The notes beneath the pieces are model-generated. The model was not told the DNA's origin, made no database searches, and was given only the letters and a program-made list of their open reading frames with translations. Below, in pieces: positions 32,037 to 37,325 of a stretch of DNA of 37,325 bases (the first letter of the stretch is position 1; every line of letters begins with the position of its first letter). The stretch is from Deltaproteobacteria bacterium (GTDB lineage: Bacteria; Myxococcota_A; Polyangia; JAAYKL01), in contig JAFGWT010000529.1 in the NCBI GenBank assembly GCA_016937015.1, forward strand, positions 1-37,325, in the 5' to 3' direction. The position numbers and the translations under genes are program-made.

Positions 32037-32167
32037 GCCGAATCGCGTTGTATCGTGAAAATCGTGAAAACGCATTAGAAAAGTTGTGTAGTTTTTTTGC
32101 CTACACTGTGCGACTGTGTTACACATTGTGTGACTTGTTCAGAAAGAAACCGTTTTTGGAGGCAAAA
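32037..32167. promoter_or_regulatory. Divergent promoter region rich in short repeats
   Basis: These 131 nt lie between coaBC (minus) and the PilZ-like/AMIN gene (plus). They hold a 9-bp tandem repeat ATCGTGAAA (32052-32060 and 32061-32069), a 6-bp dyad GTGTAG/CTACAC (32086-32091, 32101-32106) around a T-tract, and a palindrome ACACATTGTGT (32121-32131). The plus-strand gene has a clean GGAGG ribosome site at 32158-32162. I cannot assign -35/-10 boxes with confidence. Confidence 0.4.
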
Positions 32168-33724
32168 ATGAGCAATTATAACGAAGATTCCGGCATGAAA
32201 GACAACATCGTAAAACTGCATGTCGATGGCGCATCCCGCGTAGTCAATACCATCGAAGATCAGAAGACCTCGAAGGGGCTGTCTCTGGTTTGCCCTTTCC
32301 CGGCGCTGGAGGTGGATATTCCAATCCGGTTTACGGGGGCGGATGGTCAAGAGTGCCGAGGGAAAATTCATCGTATCGGTGTGGAGGACGATCCGGTCAC
32401 CGGTCTTCCAAAATTGCGGCTTTCCGTACGCAATGAGCAGAATGAGGAAGTGCCTGCGTGGATGACGCCCTCTGAGGATTTATTTGCCGAACCGGATGGC
32501 ATGGAAAAAGCGGTTGAACAGATTCTGGCCAATGCGGAAGTGCCGTCTGCCTTCGAATCATCATTGAACCCACAGGACAGTCTGGGAAATGATGACGGCG
32601 CTGACGATGACGTTGATGAAGGTATTGACGTGGAGATTCCCGTTGAAGTGAACGCCGCAGACTGCGACGCGAACGATGACGAGGAAGACGCGGACGAGCG
32701 GGATACAGTTATTGCATTTACAAAAACGTCGGATGCCGTGTTGGCGGATGCACAAACAGGGGAGCACACCCTGATGGATGGCCTGTTCGACGACCTGCCG
32801 ATGACCAACACCGCTGAGCTGTTGTCGCTGGATGAGTTTGATTCAGTGGGAGAGGAAGATGCGCAAAATCGCGATCCCGAGTGGGCGAGTTACATGGATA
32901 TGCCAATTCCCAATGATATGATCGAGCGGTCGCAAACCCGCCGCCGCCGTAGGGCCATTGCAGTCGCGGCGTGGATGATGGTGCTCGGTATTGCCGCAGG
33001 GGGCCTGTATGTGCTCAATACGGCGGGCATACTGAATATGGCGCAGGTGCAAAAGTATGTCTCCGTCGAAGATTCGGCCAGTGAGACGCCTGCCCAAAGC
33101 GACGCGCTGGATCGATTAAGCGTGCCGGTCAAAGAGTCATCCGTTGTGAATGAACAGGCAACGGAATCTGCCGCCCAGCCGACTGTCATGAATACCGGGA
33201 TGAGCGACGCCCCCCGGCAGGTTGCTGAGACGAACGACGCTGCGCATGAGACACTGGCCGATGCCGAAAATATGGCTGCCGAAAATATGGTTAATATGGT
33301 TGATGAAGAGATAGTGGACGAGGCGGCGGGAGAGGTTGTGGCTGACGCTGAACCCGCTGCAGAGGAAGCGATGGCGGGCGCAGTTGAAGATTTGAAGAAT
33401 ACAGAGATTATACTGCCCACCCGCTGGCCGGCAGAGTTTGCGACGGCATATCGTCTGCAAAATCCCAATGGGGTTGTTGTGGATGTCCCCGGCGGACTCG
33501 TGAAACGGGAGGGCTGGCTGAACCTGAGAGAAGATAATACCATCATTCGCTCCATAAAAGCGGTGCAGCGTGAAAACGGTGCGCGGTTTATTGTTTACGT
33601 AAAAGGAAACCTGCCCAACTTTAAAACGAGCCCCAAAAGTGGCGGTATTCGCCTGAGCCTGTATTACGATTCTGAGGAGCGCGCATCGTCTGAAACCCAG
33701 CAGGTGGCCATGCTCGACGAATAG
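32168..33724 (+). CDS. PilZ-like / acidic linker / single TM / AMIN-domain protein
   Basis: A 518-residue protein with an unusual order. Residues about 10-90 form a degenerate PilZ-like beta-barrel (SKGLSLVCPFPALEVDIPIRF resembles the S.GGL.V...PL..G..V.L.F core), lacking an obvious R...R motif. Residues 100-255 are a low-complexity, very acidic cytoplasmic linker. A basic RRRRR precedes the membrane helix (about 262-284). A second acidic, Ala/Glu-rich stretch follows, and the end (about 418-505) is an AMIN-like domain (YRLQNPNGVVVDVPGG, then R.....FIVYVKG). AMIN domains localise PilQ and amidases to peptidoglycan or septa. The ATG at 32168 has GGAGG 5 nt upstream; a frame from 32048 would invade the promoter region. 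Likely role: linking a cytoplasmic signal to envelope structure, inferred. Confidence 0.7.
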   Translation: MSNYNEDSGMKDNIVKLHVDGASRVVNTIEDQKTSKGLSLVCPFPALEVDIPIRFTGADGQECRGKIHRIGVEDDPVTGLPKLRLSVRNEQNEEVPAWMTPSEDLFAEPDGMEKAVEQILANAEVPSAFESSLNPQDSLGNDDGADDDVDEGIDVEIPVEVNAADCDANDDEEDADERDTVIAFTKTSDAVLADAQTGEHTLMDGLFDDLPMTNTAELLSLDEFDSVGEEDAQNRDPEWASYMDMPIPNDMIERSQTRRRRRAIAVAAWMMVLGIAAGGLYVLNTAGILNMAQVQKYVSVEDSASETPAQSDALDRLSVPVKESSVVNEQATESAAQPTVMNTGMSDAPRQVAETNDAAHETLADAENMAAENMVNMVDEEIVDEAAGEVVADAEPAAEEAMAGAVEDLKNTEIILPTRWPAEFATAYRLQNPNGVVVDVPGGLVKREGWLNLREDNTIIRSIKAVQRENGARFIVYVKGNLPNFKTSPKSGGIRLSLYYDSEERASSETQQVAMLDE

Positions 33725-33909
33725 TCGCACCGGCTTTCACTCCCCTCTCCCCTTAAATATCAACTCAATGCATATGGATGTCCGTCACTGGGAATAGGTG
33801 TATTCGAGTGGCCCCGGCAGGCGACGTCGGTCAGGGAAATTGCTTTTTGGTTCAATTTGGCCAATATTCCCTAATGTATGAAACGGTTTAAAGGGAATTT
33901 TGACGCGCT
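33725..33909 (+). promoter_or_regulatory. Intergenic region before the Mla-type ABC genes
   Basis: No gene is seen in these 185 nt. A possible long-range stem pairs AGGGAA (33833-33838) with TTCCCT (33867-33872), with a short TTG/CAA extension. Promoter boxes are not clear. The downstream ATG at 33910 has AAAGGG about 15 nt upstream, which is far for a ribosome site. Confidence 0.3.
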
Positions 33910-34662
33910 ATGATTGATTTACTGGATGTTCGGGTGTCTTACAGCGGGCAGGAGGCGCTTGATGGCTTGTCGCTTCATGTGAGCAAGGGCGCGCTGCTTG
34001 GGGTTATCGGCCCCGGGGCCTGTGGTAAATCCACCATGTGCAGAGTCATCGCGGGACTGGTGCAGCCGGATTCGGGGGAAGTATTTGTGAACCGTTGCAA
34101 TTTTCGCACATGCAGTCGCCACGAGTTACAAACCATGCAGCGAAACATTGGGGTTCAGTTTCAGAACGACGCCCTGTTCGAGCACTTAAGCGTGCTGGAC
34201 AATGTGGCATATCCGCTGACCCGCCTGACTGCGATGGCGCCGTCTGAAATAGAGGGCCGGGCCATGGAGTCGTTGGCAACGGTGGGACTGGCCGGATTCG
34301 AAAATCGGTTACCCAACAGGCTTTCCGGCGGACAAAGGCGGCGCGTCGCTTTGGCCCGGGCGTGCATCACAAGGCCCGCCATCCTGATATGCGACGAACC
34401 AACGGCCGGTCTGGATCCCCAGACGTCCCGCACCATTCTGGATATGATTGCAGGCATTCGTTACCAGACAAAAAGCACGGTGGTGGTGGTATCATCGGAC
34501 GTGGTTGGTCTGTTTTCAATTTCGTCCAGAATCGCGCTGGTCTGGAATGGGAAAATAATCGAAGAGGATTCCACAACGGTGATTCGGCAAAGCGAGCGAG
34601 CGGAGGTGCAACGGTTTCTCGATGACGCCAGACTGCCTTTTGCGGGGTGGACATGGGATTGA
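33910..34662 (+). CDS. MlaF-like ABC transporter ATP-binding protein
   Basis: A 250-residue ATPase of the lipid-transport MlaF/Ttg2A class. Walker A is GPGACGKST (34-42), the Q-loop region is IGVQFQNDALFEHLSV (80-95), the signature is LSGGQRRR (138-145) and Walker B ILICDEPTAGLDP (158-170). The usual H-loop histidine is missing: VVVVSSDV places Ser at 196 where SHD is expected. Together with the permease encoded next, it should power movement of phospholipids between the membranes. The start ATG is kept because VRVSYSG begins the A-loop strand at residue 7. Its 3' end overlaps the permease start by 10 bp (or 16 if the permease starts at GTG 34647), so the two are translationally coupled. Confidence 0.9.
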   Translation: MIDLLDVRVSYSGQEALDGLSLHVSKGALLGVIGPGACGKSTMCRVIAGLVQPDSGEVFVNRCNFRTCSRHELQTMQRNIGVQFQNDALFEHLSVLDNVAYPLTRLTAMAPSEIEGRAMESLATVGLAGFENRLPNRLSGGQRRRVALARACITRPAILICDEPTAGLDPQTSRTILDMIAGIRYQTKSTVVVVSSDVVGLFSISSRIALVWNGKIIEEDSTTVIRQSERAEVQRFLDDARLPFAGWTWD

Positions 34663-35429
34663 AGCTGTCACTGATTCAGGTGGGGCATCTGATTTTGCTC
34701 ATTTCAGAACAGATTGGCGGCGCCGCGATATTGCTGGGCCAGATTTTTAAGCGCCTGATTCCCCCCAGATTCGATGCACTTGAATTTCGAAAATGCCTGT
34801 TCAGCATGGGGTACAAGTCGCTGTCCATCATGATTGCCACGGCATTTGTGGTGGGCGTGATTCTGGTCATTCAGTCGTTTGTGTTTGTGGAACGCTACGG
34901 GATGCGATCCCAACTGGGCTGGGGCGCGGGTTTTGTGATTATCCGCGAATTGGGACCAGTGCTGTTGGCGTTGATGTTTTCGGGCCGCGTCGGCGCGTTT
35001 ACAACAGCGGAACTGGGCACCATGACAGTGACGGAGCAGGTGGACGGGTTGCGTTGCCTGGCCATCGATCCGATTTCGTTTTTGGTTGTGCCCCGCTTTT
35101 TGGCCATGATTATCTCGCTGGCGTCGCTCACCCTGATTGGAAATGCCGTGGCGCTGGTGAGTGCGTCCATAATGGGGGAAATCATGATGGACGTGGACAG
35201 TCATACTTTCTGGAGCTCGCTTTTTTCAATGCTGACTGCCGGCGACATTTTTCTAAGTGTCACTAAGTCCGTCCTCTTTGGGGCCATTATCGCGGTGAAC
35301 AGCTGTTATTTCGGGCTATCCACCACTGGCGGCGCCCCCGGGGTGGGCATCGCTGTGAACCGGACAGTGGTCTCTTCGGCTGTGGCAGTTTTTGTGGTGG
35401 ATTTTTTCTCCACGTTTGTCCTTGGATAG
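34653..35429 (+). CDS. MlaE-family ABC permease
   Basis: A 258-residue permease with five or six membrane helices. The family block is complete: IIRELGPVLLALMFSGRVG, AELGTMTVTEQVDGL, then P..LVVPR.LA and a C-terminal GGAPGVGIAVNRTVV helix-loop. MlaE proteins form the membrane channel of the Mla/Ttg2/TGD phospholipid transporter with MlaF, an MCE protein (MlaD) and accessory parts. The ATG at 34653 is preceded by GGGGTGG; an in-frame GTG at 34647 is possible. No MCE-domain gene follows; the next gene is a lytic transglycosylase. The MCE partner must be elsewhere or the pair works without one. Confidence 0.93.
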   Translation: MGLKLSLIQVGHLILLISEQIGGAAILLGQIFKRLIPPRFDALEFRKCLFSMGYKSLSIMIATAFVVGVILVIQSFVFVERYGMRSQLGWGAGFVIIRELGPVLLALMFSGRVGAFTTAELGTMTVTEQVDGLRCLAIDPISFLVVPRFLAMIISLASLTLIGNAVALVSASIMGEIMMDVDSHTFWSSLFSMLTAGDIFLSVTKSVLFGAIIAVNSCYFGLSTTGGAPGVGIAVNRTVVSSAVAVFVVDFFSTFVLG

Positions 35430-35481
35430 CGACAGGGTCAAAAAGCTGATTTCAGGCTGTCGGATGTGATAGACCCAAAGC

Positions 35482-36123
35482 ATGAAACGGCGGTTCAAAC
35501 GCAGGAAAAAGTCGCGAATTCTGCTTTTTTTTAAACGCATATCAGACAACTGGCTGGTTCGGCGGACAGTGATTGTGCTGATTTGTTTTATTCTGGTGAT
35601 CAATGTCATTATCACGGCGATGGGCGCCAGCGGTGCGTTTTTGCTGTCACCATTTCATATGGATAATAAACTTCGGGCCATTGGCCATTTCGCATCTCAT
35701 CTGGTCAGTCGGGTCGGACAGCCTGACAGCATGCCCCCCAAACAGGCGTTGAGCGTCGCCGCCCGCCGCCACAATGCGCCCGGCCGACTGGTGTTCGCAA
35801 TTGCCAAAGCCGAGTCTGATTTTGTGCCCTGGCGGGTGAGCCATACCGGCGCCATGGGCCTGATGCAACTGATGCCCGACACGGCGGCGGCACTTGGTGT
35901 TGAGGATCCGTTTCATCCCCGGGACAACGCGGACGGCGGGGCGAAGTACATCGCACAGCTGTATCGCAGGTACAAAGGAGATATTCGAAGGGTCGCTGCG
36001 GCCTACAACTGGGGCCCCGGCCACGTGCCGACGACCGGCCCATATCGGGTTCCGCCAGAGACACGCAGATATGTCGATCGGGTTGTGCGGTATGCGAATA
36101 TAAACGGATATGCCTCCCAGTGA
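35482..36123 (+). CDS. Membrane-anchored lytic transglycosylase (SLT domain)
   Basis: A 213-residue protein with a basic N-terminus, one membrane anchor (about 26-48), a short linker and an SLT-type domain (about 85-205). The catalytic glutamate is E111 in IAKAESDF. The lysozyme-like motifs are SHTGAMGLMQLMPDTAAALG, the DNADGGAKYIAQLY helix and AAAYNWGPGHV. Family reaction: cleavage of peptidoglycan between MurNAc and GlcNAc with formation of a 1,6-anhydro ring, in the periplasm. It would act locally at the inner membrane, for example in making room for an envelope-spanning complex. It is 52 nt after the MlaE-like gene on the same strand; the ribosome site is weak. Confidence 0.92.
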   Translation: MKRRFKRRKKSRILLFFKRISDNWLVRRTVIVLICFILVINVIITAMGASGAFLLSPFHMDNKLRAIGHFASHLVSRVGQPDSMPPKQALSVAARRHNAPGRLVFAIAKAESDFVPWRVSHTGAMGLMQLMPDTAAALGVEDPFHPRDNADGGAKYIAQLYRRYKGDIRRVAAAYNWGPGHVPTTGPYRVPPETRRYVDRVVRYANINGYASQ

Positions 36124-36298
36124 GGTGCTGCCGCATGGGGGGAGAGCGCCTGCCAGAGGCGCGAGACGGAACTTCCCCATCGCTTGATTTGCGATTTTCC
36201 ATCATTATCCAGTGGACTGAAATGCGTGACCGGACGGATTCATTTGGTTAATGCGCATTTTTTCGGAATAAATCCTTCGAATCATGGTTGAACAACGT

Positions 36299-36324
36299 GC
36301 TGTGTCTCTGTACAAGAGCACAGC
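36299..36324. other. Ten-base-pair hairpin with one bulge
   Basis: GCTGTG (36299-36304) and CTCT (36306-36309) pair with AGAG (36315-36318) and CACAGC (36319-36324), leaving a single bulged T at 36305 and a 5-nt loop. No T-run follows on either strand, so it does not look like an intrinsic terminator. It may be a protein-binding dyad or a leader or processing stem. Confidence 0.55.
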
Positions 36325-36359
36325 ATGGCACCGGCGCAGCACCAGCAGGGTATCTCTGT

Positions 36360-36415
36360 CCAATTGGACCTGCCCAATTGGACCTGCTCAATTGGACCTG
36401 CCCAATCGGACAGGT
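36360..36415. repeat. 14-bp tandem repeat array (four units) before the MoxR gene
   Basis: The unit CCAATTGGACCTGC occurs at 36360-36373 and exactly again at 36374-36387, then with one change at 36388-36401, then as a degenerate fourth copy at 36402-36415. Each unit contains the palindrome CAATTG or a variant. The outer ends are also inverted copies (CTGTCCAATTGG at 36356-36367 and CCAATCGGACAG at 36402-36413, 11 of 12 matching), so the array can fold back on itself. It lies 77 nt before the ATG at 36492, where an activator or repressor array could act. Confidence 0.8.
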
Positions 36416-36467
36416 GGCAGGGGGACGCGTTGCTGGCGCAGACGAAAACAACCAGGGTAAACCGATA

Positions 36468-36473
36468 TATAAT
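36468..36473 (+). promoter_or_regulatory. Possible -10 box of the MoxR gene
   Basis: TATAAT occurs 18 nt before the ATG at 36492. No good -35 is seen at 16-18 nt upstream, which would fit a promoter that needs an activator bound to the repeat array further upstream. The start would be near 36480, leaving AAAGG (36477-36481) close to the 5' end. Confidence 0.35.
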
Positions 36474-36491
36474 TCGAAAGGCGATTGGAAA

Positions 36492-37325
36492 ATGAGTCAG
36501 GACGTAAGAGCATTGAACGATATGGTTAAAGCGGAAAGCGCGTTTGTGGATGAGATTCTCCATGAGGTGCAAAAGGCGATTGTGGGCCAGGAGGAGATGG
36601 TTGAACGCGTGCTGATTGGAATTCTGACCGGTGGCCATGTGCTGCTGGAAGGTGTCCCCGGTCTGGCCAAAACACTGACTGTAAATTCACTTTGCAAAGC
36701 GATTTCCGCCAAATTTCAGCGGGTTCAGTTTACGCCGGACCTGTTGCCCGCCGACCTTGTGGGAACGGTGATTTACAATCAGCGCACCGGTGAGTTTTCC
36801 GCCAAAAAGGGTCCAGTGTTTGCCAACTTTGTGCTGGCGGACGAAATTAACCGCGCCCCCGCCAAGGTACAGTCCGCATTGCTTGAAGCGATGCAGGAAA
36901 AGCAGGTGACCATCGGTGAGGAAACCTACCTGCTGCCGTCACCGTTTATTGTAATGGCCACCCAGAACCCCATTGAACAGGAAGGCACGTATGCGTTGCC
37001 TGAAGCCCAGGTGGACAGATTCATGCTGAAAATAAAAGTGGGCTATCCCACCCGGGAGGAGGAGCGGGAAATCATGGACCGCATGGCCCTTGGCACGGTG
37101 CCGGAAGTGAAGCCGGTGATTTCCCCTGAGCGCATTCTCGACGCGCGCAAGGTCGTATCCGAGATTTACATCGACAGTAAAATAAAGGACTACATCATCG
37201 ACATCGTTTTTGCGAGTCGCGAACCGGAGAAATACGGTCTTGGTGACCTGGGACGCTTCATCGAGTACGGTGCGTCGCCCCGCGCGTCCATTGCACTGAA
37301 CCAGGCGGCCAAGGCCCATGCGTTC
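36492..37325 (+). CDS. MoxR-family AAA+ ATPase (3' end outside the window)
   Basis: The first 278 codons are present and run off the window edge. Walker A is GVPGLAKT (54-61), Walker B is VLADEINRAP (114-123), sensor 1 lies in IVMATQNPIEQEGTYALPEAQ and the arginine-containing QVDRF follows. The C-terminal lid begins at about 205. MoxR ATPases act as chaperones that mature or assemble protein complexes, usually with a VWA-domain partner and a DUF58 protein encoded next; those genes would lie beyond 37325. The start is the ATG at 36492. The gene is preceded by a tandem repeat array and a hairpin, which suggests regulated expression. Confidence 0.92.
   Translation, partial: MSQDVRALNDMVKAESAFVDEILHEVQKAIVGQEEMVERVLIGILTGGHVLLEGVPGLAKTLTVNSLCKAISAKFQRVQFTPDLLPADLVGTVIYNQRTGEFSAKKGPVFANFVLADEINRAPAKVQSALLEAMQEKQVTIGEETYLLPSPFIVMATQNPIEQEGTYALPEAQVDRFMLKIKVGYPTREEEREIMDRMALGTVPEVKPVISPERILDARKVVSEIYIDSKIKDYIIDIVFASREPEKYGLGDLGRFIEYGASPRASIALNQAAKAHAF

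Larger units (their letters stand above)
36124..36491. other. 368-nt intergenic region with hairpins and a repeat array
   Basis: No gene is seen here. From left to right: a two-tier dyad (ATGGGG 36135-36140 with CCCCAT 36175-36180, enclosing GCGCCT 36146-36151 with AGGCGC 36157-36162), possibly marking the 3' end of the transglycosylase mRNA; a weak long-loop stem AAATGCG/CGCATTT ending in a T-run (36220-36263); a strong hairpin at 36299-36324; a tandem array at 36360-36415; and a -10-like TATAAT at 36468-36473 before the MoxR gene. Confidence 0.55.

Noticed and set aside
32890-33555. Long minus-strand Ser/Ala-rich open frame
   Set aside because: It mirrors the acidic low-complexity coding of the AMIN-domain gene on the plus strand, a common antisense artefact.
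34704-35204. His/Gln-rich minus-strand frame inside the MlaE-like gene
   Set aside because: Antisense to an unmistakable MlaE coding sequence; its composition is typical of shadow translation of hydrophobic codons.
36360-36415. Repeat array considered as a CRISPR remnant
   Set aside because: Units are 14 bp and directly abutting, with no unique spacers and no cas genes in the window.

Overview
The window reads as a chromosomal segment of an uncultured-looking Gram-negative bacterium, most likely a deltaproteobacterium in the broad sense (Myxococcota/Desulfobacterota-like). An outer membrane is implied by MlaF/MlaE-type lipid transport genes and Wzm/Wzt-type polysaccharide export. Two type IV pilins next to an NtrC/PilR-type sigma-54 activator fit that group. 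This placement is inferred from gene content only; there is no rRNA, tRNA or other phylogenetic marker in the window.

Region 1 (about 0.1-26 kb) is a large, relatively AT-rich cell-surface glycan locus. It holds an initiating polyprenyl-phosphate sugar transferase (4267-5760), a WecG/TagA-type transferase (9038-9835), four multi-pass GT-C-type glycosyltransferases (597, 2561, 5778 and 23271), two radical SAM proteins, an arylsulfotransferase-like beta-propeller protein (10238) that may be frameshifted at its end, and two WavE-type paralogues arranged tail to tail (12958-15311). It also holds an ABC exporter pair (20162-21004 permease, 18909-20153 ATPase with a C-terminal glycan-recognition domain), a GT4 transferase and a UDP-glucuronate decarboxylase that makes UDP-xylose. 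I see no Wzx flippase or Wzy polymerase, which fits ABC-type export.

Inside it, on the minus strand (18823 to 15344), is the most unusual unit: a GDPD-like phosphodiesterase, a HAD phosphatase and three paralogous nucleotidyltransferases. The genes are joined by a 3-nt gap and three successive ATGA overlaps and are followed by a WavE gene. The unit appears to have its own sigma-70 promoter, placed so that the first mRNA would be almost leaderless. It looks like a pathway that makes a nucleotide-activated small molecule, probably a phosphorylated polyol or sugar, as a substituent or cap for the exported glycan. The exact chemistry is not known to me.

Region 2 (about 25-29 kb) is a pilus module: an NtrC-family regulator, two different type IV pilins, a membrane-anchored helical-repeat protein and a TMTC-like GT-C/TPR protein that could glycosylate the pilins or other surface proteins. 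Region 3 (about 29-37 kb) has visibly higher GC and is more housekeeping-like: a methyltransferase, a GT4 transferase, the coenzyme A enzyme CoaBC, a PilZ-like/TM/AMIN protein, an Mla-type ABC pair without an adjacent MCE gene, a lytic transglycosylase and the start of a MoxR ATPase. The MoxR gene is preceded by a 14-bp tandem repeat array.
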